Source of the DNA: Bacteroidales bacterium
GTDB lineage: Bacteria > Bacteroidota > Bacteroidia > Bacteroidales > Paludibacteraceae
Assembly (NCBI GenBank): GCA_015061165.1
Contig: SUXC01000008.1
Coordinates: 1-64,000 of the forward strand
Reading direction: 5' to 3'
Length of the DNA stretch: 64,000 nt
Shown here: piece after piece, positions 7,116 to 17,049 of the stretch
Position numbering within the stretch: position 1 is the stretch's first letter
How the letters are laid out: every line of letters starts with the position of its first letter
The notes under the pieces: generated by a model
Database searches by the model: none
What the model was told of the DNA's origin: nothing
Seen by the model: only the letters and a program-made list of their open reading frames with translations
Translations under genes and position numbers: made by a program

Positions 7116-9830
7116 ATGAAGAAAATTCTTTTGATTATGTTTTGTGCAATGGTTTCTATAGCTATTTCTGCACAAACCGTCAGTGGTACTGTTATTGATG
7201 CCGATAACAACGAACCACTGATTGGTGTTTCTATCCTTGAGGTCGGTACAACCAATGGCGTTATTACTGACTTTGATGGTAATTTTAGTCTAACCGTACA
7301 AGAGGGAGCAACATTGCAGTTCTCCTATGTAGGTTATGAGACGCAAGAGATTAAAGTTGGCAAGCGCTCTAACCTTGGTACGGTGAAACTCAAACCAGAA
7401 ATTGTAGGTTTGGAGGATGTCACTATCGTTGGACAAATTGCTCGTCAACAAGTTACACCAGTTGCAGTTAGTCAAGTTACTGCTATCGAAATTGAAGAGC
7501 GACTTGGTGGACAAGAGTTTACCGATGTCCTCAAGAATACTCCTGGAGTACACGCTAATGGTAATGGCGGTGGCTGGGGCGACTCTGAGATCTGGATGCG
7601 TGGTTTCGACAACACCAATATTGCTACAATGGTCAATGGTGTGCCAATGAACGACATGGAGAATGGTACATTATATTGGTCCAACTGGCAGGGACTGAGC
7701 GACGTTACATCCGTTATGCAAACACAACGTGGTATGGGTGCTTCTAAAATTTCTGCGCCTTCTGTAGGCGGTACTATCAATATCGTTACTAAAGGTATTG
7801 ATGCCAAACATGGCGGTAATATCGCATACTCTATGGGTAATGATGGCTCAAACAAAATATCTTTTGGTGTCTCCACGGGTTTGATGGAAAATGGATGGGC
7901 AATCACTGTTCAAGGTTCGCGTAGTTGGGGTGATGGATACATCCAAGGTACAAGTTATGAGGGATATAGCTACTTTGCGAGCATCGCCAAACGTATCAAT
8001 GAGCAGCACCAAATTTCTTTGACTGGTTTTGGTGCCCCACAGTGGCACTGGAAACGACCTTCGGGCTCATCAGGCGCACTCACGTTAGCAGAGTGGAACA
8101 AAGTGAAAAAGTATATGAAAGATGGTATGGATCACCGACGTTACAACCCATCTTATGGCTATGCTAATGATGGTACACAGAAGGGTACTAACTTCAACCA
8201 TTATCACAAACCACAAATCTCGCTCAATCATGTATGGCAAATTGATTATAAGTCATCTTTGTCAACAGCGCTCTACACTTCTATCGGTCGTGGTGGAGGT
8301 GGTACAGCAGAGGCCAGCCCATATTCGTCTTATAGTTATAGCGACTTAAATAAAGGAGCAAACTATGGTGTTATTACCACAACCTTCCGTCGAGAGGATG
8401 GTACTTTTGACTACGGTGCGGTAGAAGATATAAATGCAGCTTCGAATAGTGGCTCAGAACTTGTCATTTGCGACAATAGAAACTATCACAACTGGTACGG
8501 ACTCGTTTCTACCTATAATAATAAGTTCTTAAATGAGGCTATTGATTTTACTGCAGGTCTGGATGTCCGCTACTATCAAGGTATCCACACTGCTGTTATT
8601 ACTGATCTTATGGGTGGTGATTATTTCATTGATGCAAGCCGTGGTAGTGTTGTCGCAGAGAATAATATCTCGGCAGCAAATAGCGCATGGAAGTATGAAA
8701 AACTTAACGTAGGCGATATCGCATACCGCGATTACACAGGACACGTGATGCAAGAAGGTGTTTTCGCTACTGTAGAGTATATCTCTCAACATTGGACTGC
8801 TTTCTTAAATGGTTCGTTTAATATTACAACTGATTGGCGTGAAGACCGATTCTACTACGACGAAGCACACCGACTTTCAGAGAAAGTTACTTTCTATGGT
8901 GGAACAGTCAAGGGCGGTGTCAACTATATCGTCAATCCAAATCACAATATATTCGTTAACGCAGGATTTATTAGCCGTGCACCGAAATTCACAGGAGCAT
9001 TCATGTCATCTACTACATCACATATGTTAAACAAGGATGTTAAGAATGAGAAAATCGCATCTGTCGAATTAGGATATGGTTTCCATAATGAGTATGTGAA
9101 TTTAGTATTCAATGGATACTATACGCGTTGGATAGACAAAACAATGTCTTATTATACAGATCTTGCAACGCAAGAAACAGGTTTTGTCAATATGAATGGC
9201 GTAGGAGCACAGCACATGGGACTTGAGTTTGAGTTGAAAGCATGTCCTACCAAATGGCTTGAAATCAATACTATGTTATCGCTGGGTGATTGGCGTTGGA
9301 AGGGTAAAGACGTTATTGGTTACCTCTTTGACGAGCATGGTAATCCTGTGAATGAACAAGGAACAATCACGGAAATGGCTTCGCCTGAACATACATGGGC
9401 TAAAATTAATGTAGAGAACGTGCAAGTCGGTGGCCAAGCGCAAACAACGGCAGCGTTGGGATTGCTCTTCAAACCATTTAAGGGATTCCGTATAGGTGGT
9501 GAATACACATTGTTTGATCGTAACTACTCGTACTACTCTTTCTCTGGCTCTAACCTTGCTATTGGCAAGACAATGAATATTGTTGAACCTTACAAATGCC
9601 CTATAGGAGGACAGCTTGATGCTCGCGCAAGCTATTCTTTCAAGATAGGTGAGGCGGTACGTGCTACATTATCAGGAAATATTACCAACCTGCTTGACCA
9701 ATACTACATGGATAAAGCGTGGTCTGCACAAACAGTTACTCAAAACGTTGCAGAGAATACCAAAGACAATGTCTATTTCTTCTATAATAAAGGAAGACAA
9801 TGGAATATTCGTCTTAAATTAACCTTCTAA
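7116..9830 (+). CDS. TonB-dependent outer-membrane receptor with carboxypeptidase-regulatory-like domain
   Basis: 904 residues. Signal peptide (MKKILLIMFCAMVSIAISAQ), then a CarboxypepD_reg-like domain (SGTVIDADNNEPLIGVSI through FSYVGYETQEIKVG), a plug domain with RLGGQEFTDVLKNTPGV and the GGTINIVTK strand, and a long 22-strand-type barrel ending with an aromatic residue (LKLTF). This is the SusC-like class that imports large substrates using TonB energy. No SusD gene follows; the next two genes encode OB-fold-bearing surface proteins that may act as the partner. The substrate cannot be told from the sequence. Confidence 0.92.
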   Translation: MKKILLIMFCAMVSIAISAQTVSGTVIDADNNEPLIGVSILEVGTTNGVITDFDGNFSLTVQEGATLQFSYVGYETQEIKVGKRSNLGTVKLKPEIVGLEDVTIVGQIARQQVTPVAVSQVTAIEIEERLGGQEFTDVLKNTPGVHANGNGGGWGDSEIWMRGFDNTNIATMVNGVPMNDMENGTLYWSNWQGLSDVTSVMQTQRGMGASKISAPSVGGTINIVTKGIDAKHGGNIAYSMGNDGSNKISFGVSTGLMENGWAITVQGSRSWGDGYIQGTSYEGYSYFASIAKRINEQHQISLTGFGAPQWHWKRPSGSSGALTLAEWNKVKKYMKDGMDHRRYNPSYGYANDGTQKGTNFNHYHKPQISLNHVWQIDYKSSLSTALYTSIGRGGGGTAEASPYSSYSYSDLNKGANYGVITTTFRREDGTFDYGAVEDINAASNSGSELVICDNRNYHNWYGLVSTYNNKFLNEAIDFTAGLDVRYYQGIHTAVITDLMGGDYFIDASRGSVVAENNISAANSAWKYEKLNVGDIAYRDYTGHVMQEGVFATVEYISQHWTAFLNGSFNITTDWREDRFYYDEAHRLSEKVTFYGGTVKGGVNYIVNPNHNIFVNAGFISRAPKFTGAFMSSTTSHMLNKDVKNEKIASVELGYGFHNEYVNLVFNGYYTRWIDKTMSYYTDLATQETGFVNMNGVGAQHMGLEFELKACPTKWLEINTMLSLGDWRWKGKDVIGYLFDEHGNPVNEQGTITEMASPEHTWAKINVENVQVGGQAQTTAALGLLFKPFKGFRIGGEYTLFDRNYSYYSFSGSNLAIGKTMNIVEPYKCPIGGQLDARASYSFKIGEAVRATLSGNITNLLDQYYMDKAWSAQTVTQNVAENTKDNVYFFYNKGRQWNIRLKLTF

Positions 9831-9872
9831 TAGGATGTGGTTTTATCGTGTAACAATTAAATTTATCGACTT

Positions 9873-11642
9873 ATGAAAAAGATACAATATATTTTCTTTG
9901 TTATCTGTGGTCTTGGTGCTGTTTCTTGCAGCAACTATTTTGATGAACATCAATTGGGCAATGTGGATCCTTCTGTCACCGACATTCGACCAAACATGAC
10001 ATACGAACTTACCGAGAACGACTATGCAAAAATCGCCAAACTACAAGTGAATATAGATTCTGCTACATTGCATGGAGAACAAGCCCTCGAAGAATTGGCA
10101 GCTATAGCTACCGAGAAAGCATTTACCGAAACAGCTTCTGCCGACATGTATGTTCCTGCACTTATGCAGAACTTGTTCCCTTATCTTGATAATGGTACCT
10201 TCTGCGAGGTGACCTATCGTTATCGCGAAGGGAAATCTGCACGTGTACAACCATTTACTACTGCTACGGGATATACGCTGGAAACAAAAGACTACGAAGC
10301 TATTTGGCAAAAAAGAGGTATAGAATACTTAACACCCGCAAGTGCAGATTCTGTTAATACATTCCTCAAAACTTTGATTCCTACTGCTAAGATTGGCAAA
10401 ATCGTAGTGTTGAGTTACAACTATTCGGCTAATGAACCTGACCCTTCTGAGGGAAGCGAAATGTTGCCTTATGCATTATCCCTAAGTCAATTTATGCAGT
10501 TTCCAGACGATAAGGAACATGAGTTCTACGGCGTAGTAGGTACAATCAAATCAACGATTTATGGTAGATTCTACCTCGTGGACGGACAAGATTCTGTATA
10601 TGTATATGGATTGGCAAATGAAGAAGGGAATAACAAAATATGGAAATCTTTGGGCATAGGAAAAGGTGACTCAATCCGTATTCGTGGTTTCTATAATGCA
10701 GAGAAAGAGCAGATTGTCAATGCTGTATATGTCAGCCACTCGCCCGCTTCTATTCCTGCGAGAGCGCCACGCTATGCTGCTAACAATAAGCAGATTAATA
10801 AAGTAAACACCATATATCAACTTACAGACGAGGGATGGGTTCTTTACACCAATGAGGACCTTAAAGTTGCGGAAGCGTTGCCACAACATGTGTATGAAGC
10901 GGTTGATGAGACAGCTATATCTGACACTAAAACAATTGAGAAGTACTTGCGTATAACTTACCCTTATGCAAAAGAGGATGATATCTACCTCATCGCTTAC
11001 CGTGGAGTAAACGGTATGACAGCCGATGAGTGGATATACGATGGAAACGACTTTGTTCTTACTACGGGATATATCAATGAGGTGATGTCTTTCCAAGTTA
11101 AAAACGATATTTGGATGGCAAATATATCTACCTATTTGCAAACTAAATTCGTTGGTGAGGGTGTTGGTAAGTTCATTATGCAGAATGTCGCATTAGACGG
11201 ACTATCCTACGTGTGGCGCTACCAAGCTCTATATGGTATGACTGCTTCTGGATATGTGTCAGGTGCTGCTCATAAAGTGGATGGATGGCTTATATCACCT
11301 AAAATCAAACTCAAAAAAGCCAAACAACCACAAATGACATATGACAATGCACTCAAGTTTGGTAATGCGACTGATAATCCAAAATGGTTATCTGTGATGA
11401 TTACGACAAATTGGACAGGAGATGTCACTACTTCTGAATGGACAAAACTGCCATTCCCAGAGGAATTGCCTCCAGGAACAGACTGGGTATTCCGTCCATC
11501 AGGTGTGTTTGACCTCTCTGCTTACAATGGACAAACTGTCGTGATAGCATTCCGATACGATACCACGGTTGAGGGAACAGATATAACCTCCGTACCAACG
11601 TGGGAGATACAAAATCTTTTAATCGCTGAACCCGAAGAATAA
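9873..11642 (+). CDS. Surface lipoprotein with OB-fold and jelly-roll domains, TonB-receptor partner candidate
   Basis: 589 residues with lipobox VSCS (Cys19). The first third has two diverged copies of a module beginning Y-LT-NDYA-I or Y-LETKDYEAI and ending in a P-A-----V-Y-Y strand. A third copy lies after residue 330. Around 200-300 is an OB-fold-like domain (FYGVVGTIKSTIYGRFYLVDG, then IGKGDSIRIRGFY). The C-terminal 150 residues form a choice-of-anchor-J-like domain (GWLISPKIKLKKAKQPQMTYD, then TWEIQNLLI). It lies 42 bp after the receptor, the place where SusD normally sits, but has no SusD/RagB features. Binding of the receptor's ligand at the surface is a reasonable inference. Confidence 0.7.
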   Translation: MKKIQYIFFVICGLGAVSCSNYFDEHQLGNVDPSVTDIRPNMTYELTENDYAKIAKLQVNIDSATLHGEQALEELAAIATEKAFTETASADMYVPALMQNLFPYLDNGTFCEVTYRYREGKSARVQPFTTATGYTLETKDYEAIWQKRGIEYLTPASADSVNTFLKTLIPTAKIGKIVVLSYNYSANEPDPSEGSEMLPYALSLSQFMQFPDDKEHEFYGVVGTIKSTIYGRFYLVDGQDSVYVYGLANEEGNNKIWKSLGIGKGDSIRIRGFYNAEKEQIVNAVYVSHSPASIPARAPRYAANNKQINKVNTIYQLTDEGWVLYTNEDLKVAEALPQHVYEAVDETAISDTKTIEKYLRITYPYAKEDDIYLIAYRGVNGMTADEWIYDGNDFVLTTGYINEVMSFQVKNDIWMANISTYLQTKFVGEGVGKFIMQNVALDGLSYVWRYQALYGMTASGYVSGAAHKVDGWLISPKIKLKKAKQPQMTYDNALKFGNATDNPKWLSVMITTNWTGDVTTSEWTKLPFPEELPPGTDWVFRPSGVFDLSAYNGQTVVIAFRYDTTVEGTDITSVPTWEIQNLLIAEPEE

Positions 11643-11691
11643 ACAATAGCAAAATAATAACAATTTATTAACTAACTAAACTTTCAGAACA

Positions 11692-12891
11692 ATGAAGAAA
11701 TTTTATTTGATGGCTGCTTTTGCATTCGCGGCATTAACAATGAATGCTGAAATCAAAGAAATGACTTGCGCTGAGGCTGCAGCTGCGGCTTTAGAGTTGG
11801 GTGAGAACGAAACAGGTACGGATAGTGTAGCTGTTACTGGTTACATTACCAATACCAATGGCGAGATTAGTCGTAAACAACAAACCTTCTACATGGACGA
11901 TGTGAAAGGTTCTGGTCTTAAGACATTCCAAGCATATTGGGCAAATGTTCCTGACCCTGAGAAACCACTCAACGTAGGTGACAAAGTGATATTAAAAGGT
12001 CTGCTCCTACACTATGTAAGTAGCAGCGGTTCACACCAAGCAGAAATCAAGAACGGCGATGTAGTGGTATTGGAATCTGTAGAAGTATCATTTGATACCA
12101 TCCCTGTAGATGCGTGCGAGGCTATCGAAGAAGGATTAGCACTTAATAACGATGAATATACTGAGGACTATTTCGCAGTTACTGGTATTGTGGCAAATCA
12201 ACCTACATTCAATTCGTATTCACAAACAACCTTTAACCTTGAGTGCGAAACAGCTACGGCTATCTTCAAGGCATACAACTGTGCATATACCGATACTATT
12301 GCTCTTGGCGACGAAGTGCTTGTAACTGGTAAACTCTACAACTACAATGGTACTATTGAAATTAAAAATGGTAAGGTAGAGTTCTTAGCTGCTGGTGGTG
12401 TTGTTATTGATACTATTCCTGTTACTGTATCGGAGGCTGTAGCTGTTGGTAAGGCTTTAGAGAAAGGTGCTGAAACTAAAGATGTTTACGTAATAACGGG
12501 TTATGTAGATTCTATCCAATCAGCATGGTCAGAGACCTATGGTAACATTTCGTTCTATATGACTGATGATATGGCTGTACATAACTATGACTTTTTGGCT
12601 TATCGAGTTAAGTGTGATGCTGAAACAGCAGCGAAGATAGTTCCTGGTACTAAAGTTTCTGTTACTGCTGGTATCCAACGCTATTATAAAGAGGCTACTG
12701 ACGAATTACCAGAGAAAGACCTTGTTGAGACAACTTCTGGTGGTATTCTTGAATTATCAACTTTATCAGCTGTTGAGAACGTGACCACTACTATCATTAA
12801 TGACAACAAACGCTACAACGTATTGGGTACTGTGGTTGATGAGCAATACAATGGTGTAGTTATTATGAATGGTAAGAAGTACATTCAATAA
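11692..12891 (+). CDS. Secreted protein with three OB-fold-like repeats
   Basis: 399 residues with signal peptide MKKFYLMAAFAFAALTMNA. Three tandem domains of roughly 110 residues (near 25-140, 140-250, 250-360) each begin with a short helix rich in EA (CAEAAAAALELGENE, CEAIEEGLALNNDEY, SEAVAVGKALEKGAE). They share V-GYI or VTGIV, F-M-D and VGDKV-L-G-L. They are relatives of the OB-like domains in the genes at 2796 and 9873. The C-terminus ends YNVLGTVVDEQYNGVVIMNGKK, a tail common on secreted Bacteroidales proteins. Last gene of the 5.9-12.9 kb unit, followed by a terminator. Confidence 0.7.
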   Translation: MKKFYLMAAFAFAALTMNAEIKEMTCAEAAAAALELGENETGTDSVAVTGYITNTNGEISRKQQTFYMDDVKGSGLKTFQAYWANVPDPEKPLNVGDKVILKGLLLHYVSSSGSHQAEIKNGDVVVLESVEVSFDTIPVDACEAIEEGLALNNDEYTEDYFAVTGIVANQPTFNSYSQTTFNLECETATAIFKAYNCAYTDTIALGDEVLVTGKLYNYNGTIEIKNGKVEFLAAGGVVIDTIPVTVSEAVAVGKALEKGAETKDVYVITGYVDSIQSAWSETYGNISFYMTDDMAVHNYDFLAYRVKCDAETAAKIVPGTKVSVTAGIQRYYKEATDELPEKDLVETTSGGILELSTLSAVENVTTTIINDNKRYNVLGTVVDEQYNGVVIMNGKKYIQ

Positions 12892-12923
12892 TTAACATAT
12901 TGATTATCGATTTTGTGTTAATA

Positions 12924-12957
12924 AATAGGGTTGCGAACACTCGCAACCCTATTTTTG
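12924..12957 (+). terminator. Terminator of the hydrolase/receptor unit
   Basis: A perfect 13-bp stem AATAGGGTTGCGA / TCGCAACCCTATT with a four-base loop and a following T run. Confidence 0.85.
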
Positions 12958-12995
12958 TTTGTTTATTTATTTGTTTTTCTAACTTTTCCGCAGTC

Positions 12996-13064
12996 TTGCC
13001 CGTTACCATTCCGTTATCACTCCGTTACCACTTCATTACTATCTTGTACTTTCCCTATAGTTTG
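12996..13064 (+). repeat. 69-bp interspersed repeat, copy 1
   Basis: Built from units CGTTACCA-T-C of about 11 bp and ending TTTCCCTATAGTTTG. It matches 57354-57422 with about six mismatches and no gaps. A partial inverse copy lies at 31950-31970. It lies between a terminator and the next promoter. Confidence 0.8.
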
Positions 13065-13086
13065 TTGCCTTGTAGTCATTATTTTA

Positions 13087-13118
13087 TTTGCATATTTATG
13101 ATATTTTTTGTACCTTTG
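13087..13118 (+). promoter_or_regulatory. Promoter for the PEGA/barrel protein
   Basis: TTTG at 13087-13090, 20 bp, TACCTTTG at 13111-13118, 42 bp before the start codon at 13160. Confidence 0.85.
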
Positions 13119-13159
13119 CAGCGGAAATCTTAATATTTGAATAAATACTATAAAAATAT

Positions 13160-14593
13160 ATGAAAAAGACAAAATTACTACTAACATTACTATGCCTTTG
13201 GGCAGGGCTGCTGCCCGCATTGGCGCAGTCGGTGACGATTACCCGAGAGATGCAGCAGGTGCAGATGGCATCGGTCTTGGCAATGTACAAGAACGAGTTT
13301 GGCAGTTTCGAGAAACCAGATATGTCCGACACTTTCCCTTTTGCGGTGATTCGTATGCACTTAGAGGGTAATGCCCATGACGTAAAGGCTGCCAAAGAGC
13401 GTTTGACCCTGTACATGGGACAGCAGACGGGGGTAGAGGCGAGAGTTACTACCTACTCGAATCAGATATTGTTCTTGGTACGTTCGCGCCGTCCGATGAT
13501 ATTCATTGATTGTGGCGATGGCTGCGAACAAGTGCTGCTGAGCAATATGCAGAAACTCAAATCGAACTGCCTGTATGATTGCACTGTGCGCTTTAGAGTA
13601 GAGCAGGAAAGTGATAGTTCTAACGAATTGTCGGAATATGATTTCTTGTTAGAGGTTACTCCTACCGATGCTATTGTGGAGGTTGTGGTCAATGGCGAAA
13701 AGCAAGTATGGGCATTGGATAGCGGTCGCGTAGAGAAGACATTGCAGGAAGGTTCGTATTTCTATAGTATAGTGGCAGAAGACTATGCTACACAAGAAGG
13801 AACATTCAACGTATCTTCTACGGAAACATTTAGAAAGATAGACTTGCGCCCTGCTTTTGGATACTTGACTATTAACGGCACAGCGGAAGATATGGCATCT
13901 ATTACGCATCAAGAGACGCGCAACGTTATCGCGATAGAATCCTTGCCAATCAGCGATTTGCAATGCGATACGGGTGTGTATGTATTGGAGATAGACAGAG
14001 ATAAGTACTACTATCGTGATACGATTACCATATCCTCTGGCGAACAATTGACGGTTAATCCGATAGATTTTCAGAAGAAGAAACCAAGAATCAACACTTT
14101 CGTTGTGGCAGAAGCGGGCTATGCTTTTGCACCTCAATGGGGCTTTGGTGGTATGGTTGGTCAGATGTACAATGGATTGGGTTGGTATGTCAAAGGACGT
14201 TCTAATTTTCAGTTTGGTCATCATGCCACTAATGGATTGGTGTGTGAACAAGGTGGATTGATAAATGGAGAATTGCCATTCTACTCGGGCAGAACAGCAG
14301 CGAAAGAATGGCTATTCAATGCAGGCTTTGTAGTTGATTTCTTGGGTAAGCAGCGTATGCAGTACAAGAACAATATGATAGGTTTGTATGTGGGTGCGGG
14401 TTATGGTATGCGTGAATTGCTATGGGAGAAGAGTAATGGCGATTGGGTGAAGTATAATCCAACGTCAGCCAGTGGTGTGAGTGCAGGTGCAGGTGTGATA
14501 GGTAGTGTGGCAGGTGTTACGCTGACCGCAGGTGTGAATACGATACAGTTCAAGTATTTAGAGATAGAATTTGGAATTGGTTATACGTTTTAA
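13160..14593 (+). CDS. Secreted PEGA-domain protein with C-terminal outer-membrane-like barrel
   Basis: 477 residues with a Sec signal peptide ending at PALAQ. The middle has two PEGA-like modules: EVTPTDAIVEVVVNGEKQVWALDSG with YSIVAEDYATQEGTFNV, and YLTINGTAEDMA. The last 150 residues alternate hydrophobic and polar in strands, with glycine turns and a C-terminal aromatic (IEFGIGYTF), like a small outer-membrane barrel. Proteins of this shape are common and uncharacterised in Bacteroidales. It has its own promoter and is followed 56 bp later by a lipoprotein gene. Confidence 0.65.
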   Translation: MKKTKLLLTLLCLWAGLLPALAQSVTITREMQQVQMASVLAMYKNEFGSFEKPDMSDTFPFAVIRMHLEGNAHDVKAAKERLTLYMGQQTGVEARVTTYSNQILFLVRSRRPMIFIDCGDGCEQVLLSNMQKLKSNCLYDCTVRFRVEQESDSSNELSEYDFLLEVTPTDAIVEVVVNGEKQVWALDSGRVEKTLQEGSYFYSIVAEDYATQEGTFNVSSTETFRKIDLRPAFGYLTINGTAEDMASITHQETRNVIAIESLPISDLQCDTGVYVLEIDRDKYYYRDTITISSGEQLTVNPIDFQKKKPRINTFVVAEAGYAFAPQWGFGGMVGQMYNGLGWYVKGRSNFQFGHHATNGLVCEQGGLINGELPFYSGRTAAKEWLFNAGFVVDFLGKQRMQYKNNMIGLYVGAGYGMRELLWEKSNGDWVKYNPTSASGVSAGAGVIGSVAGVTLTAGVNTIQFKYLEIEFGIGYTF

Positions 14594-14649
14594 CAGAGGA
14601 TTAGTTATAACAAAAATTATAGAAAATTAGATTGAAAATTATCAAAAAT

Positions 14650-16959
14650 ATGAAGAGATACAACTATATATTATTGAGCGTATTGTTTGGAGCAACTGCA
14701 ATAATGACCTCTTGTCAGAAGGATGAGGAGGTAATTGTGAGTACGATTACAACGAATGAACCTGCACATATACAGGCTCGGAGTGCATCTTTGAAATTTC
14801 AAATCAGCTATAATGGAACAATAACCAACTGTGGTGTATGTTATAGCCAATCAGAAAAGCCAACCATCAAGGATGCTGTGATAGAATATGGTGATAGTAT
14901 TCCTGAGGTGTGTCTATTAACAGATTTGGAACCAGAAACGAGATATTATGTTCGGTCTTTTGTTCAAAATGGTACAGATATTCTGTATGGTAATGAGGTC
15001 GTTTTTACAACTACGGCACCGTTGATGTCATCTGGACATGAGTATGTGGATTTGGGACTGAGTGTCATGTGGGCAACGTGCAATGTCGGGGCAGAGTATC
15101 CAGAAGATTATGGATACCATTTTGCGTGGGGTGAAATAGAACCTAAGAATGAATATACGTGGGAGAATTATAAATATGGTTCTTCTATAACATCTATTCT
15201 AAAGTATAGCGAAAGTGCTGCCAATGGCGTTGTTGATAATAAGGTTATATTAGATTTATGGGATGATGCTGCATATATGAATTGGGGTGGAAATTGGCGA
15301 ATGCCTACTTATGAGGAATTGCTGGAATTGGTAGTAAATACTACATGGACATGGACCACTCAAAATGGTGTTCGAGGATGTAGAGTAAGAAGTAAAATTA
15401 ACGGAAACTCAATCTTTTTTCCTGCAACTGGTTATTATCGTGGTACTGATTATTTAAGTGAAGGGATTAATGTGGGAATCTGGTCCAGTAGTCTATGGTT
15501 TAATGGTGCTCAATGGGGAACAGGAATGGCAATTAATAGTACAGACACTACAACTAATGAACCACAATTTTGGGGATTTTTGCGATTCAATGGTGACCCC
15601 GTTCGCCCTGTATTGGGGGAAGCAATCGAAGCACCTACATTAGAAACTCCTACTGTAATAACTGAACAAGTTCCAAGAGAAATTGGTCCTGACTTCATAA
15701 ATGTTCGATACAAGATTATCAGTGATAATGGTAGTATGCCTACTGAAATGGGTGTTTGTTATAGCACTGCACCTAATCCTACTATTAATGGAACTAAAAA
15801 ATCATATAGAGGTAGTCTTGGATCTTATTGGGCTGATTTGGTAAATCTACAAGAGGGAACCACTTACTATATCCGAGCATACGCGATTAATGAATATGGA
15901 GTTGCTTATGGAGAAGAAATTGCAATCACCACTTCAACACGATTATACGAGAATGGATATGAGTATGTGGATTTAGGTTTGAGTGTCAAGTGGGCAACTA
16001 TGAATGTGGGTGCAACATCTCCAGAGGGTTATGGTGATTATTTCGCATGGGGAGAAACAGAACCAAAGACAGAATATTCATGGGCAAACTATTCGTTGTG
16101 CGAGGGGACTGAAACAACAATGACTAAATATTGTACTAATAGTCAATATGGAATTGTGGATAATAAAACTACACTTGATATGACAGATGATGCTGCGCAT
16201 GTGAATATGGGTGGTAATTGGCGTATGCCAACAGATGCAGAGATTAGTGAATTAGGCAGCAATACGACATGGTATTGGACACAATTAGGAAATGGTGTAT
16301 CTGGCTATACTTTGGTTAGTAAAATCAATCAACATAGCATCTTTTTGCCTGCAGCAGGTTATATGACAACTACTAAAGATGGTGTAAATACATACGGTTA
16401 TTATTGGACCTGTTCAATTCGCTCTAATAATGTATCTAACAGTGCGCGTACTATAAGTTTTGAAGAAGGACAAGGTGGAAGTAATGCATTGATTTATCGT
16501 TTCTGCGGTCAATCTGTACGAGGCGTGGTGGGGCAAGAAATTCCGAAGACACAAACCATGTTTGAAGGTACACCTGAGTCACGAGGTTTTTATACTCCTT
16601 CAGAGGTATATTCAGCCTATGGAAAGGATATAGACAAAGGAGACTCAATAAAAGTTGGTGGTGTAATTTCACGGTGGTCCCAAAAATCTTCTAGATTTAA
16701 TACGTACCGTAGCGTATCATACTTTATTTCTGATGGGGTAAATGAGTTTGAATATTATAATAGTTATTCAATAAATAAAGATTCCTTTGCAATATACGAA
16801 TATACCAACGATTACAATGCGATTTGCATTGATGAGAATGACCGCGAATTTCATATCGGAGATACAGTTGTAGGAACTGGTGTATTTGCTATATATAATG
16901 GAATGTATGAATTTAACACCAACTGCTACCTCATTGATTGGCGTCCGAAGGCACAATAA
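14650..16959 (+). CDS. Large lipoprotein with fibronectin-like and two FISUMP-type paralogous domains plus OB-like C-terminus
   Basis: 769 residues from the ATG at 14650, which gives a lipoprotein signal peptide ending MTSC. A TTG 18 bp upstream is in frame but unlikely. Two cassettes repeat: a fibronectin-like segment (CGVCYS and later MGVCYSTAPNPTI, each closing TYY-RA), then a 170-residue block starting EYVDLGLSV-WAT-NVGA and containing YFAWGE-EPK, GGNWRMPT--E and a late W-S-- motif. That block is the major paralogous domain first named from Fibrobacter and abundant in Bacteroides lipoproteins. The final 130 residues look like another OB-like domain (GDSIKVGGVISRWS, then IGDTVVGTGVFAIYNGMYEF). 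Surface exposed; role unknown. Confidence 0.7.
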   Translation: MKRYNYILLSVLFGATAIMTSCQKDEEVIVSTITTNEPAHIQARSASLKFQISYNGTITNCGVCYSQSEKPTIKDAVIEYGDSIPEVCLLTDLEPETRYYVRSFVQNGTDILYGNEVVFTTTAPLMSSGHEYVDLGLSVMWATCNVGAEYPEDYGYHFAWGEIEPKNEYTWENYKYGSSITSILKYSESAANGVVDNKVILDLWDDAAYMNWGGNWRMPTYEELLELVVNTTWTWTTQNGVRGCRVRSKINGNSIFFPATGYYRGTDYLSEGINVGIWSSSLWFNGAQWGTGMAINSTDTTTNEPQFWGFLRFNGDPVRPVLGEAIEAPTLETPTVITEQVPREIGPDFINVRYKIISDNGSMPTEMGVCYSTAPNPTINGTKKSYRGSLGSYWADLVNLQEGTTYYIRAYAINEYGVAYGEEIAITTSTRLYENGYEYVDLGLSVKWATMNVGATSPEGYGDYFAWGETEPKTEYSWANYSLCEGTETTMTKYCTNSQYGIVDNKTTLDMTDDAAHVNMGGNWRMPTDAEISELGSNTTWYWTQLGNGVSGYTLVSKINQHSIFLPAAGYMTTTKDGVNTYGYYWTCSIRSNNVSNSARTISFEEGQGGSNALIYRFCGQSVRGVVGQEIPKTQTMFEGTPESRGFYTPSEVYSAYGKDIDKGDSIKVGGVISRWSQKSSRFNTYRSVSYFISDGVNEFEYYNSYSINKDSFAIYEYTNDYNAICIDENDREFHIGDTVVGTGVFAIYNGMYEFNTNCYLIDWRPKAQ

Positions 16960-16979
16960 GTAGAAGGCGTATATAGTGC

Positions 16980-17040
16980 TATCCACCGCTTATCCACCGC
17001 TTATCCACCCGATGGAGGGGCTCTTTAGTTCCCCTACAAT
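16980..17040 (+). repeat. Short tandem repeat and hairpin after the lipoprotein gene
   Basis: The phrase CTTATCCACCG recurs twice at 16980-17010, and GGGGCTCTTTAGTTCCCC forms a small hairpin at about 17017-17034. The hairpin may end transcription from both convergent genes, but the T run is weak. Confidence 0.4.
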
Positions 17041-17049
17041 GGAGAGTGA

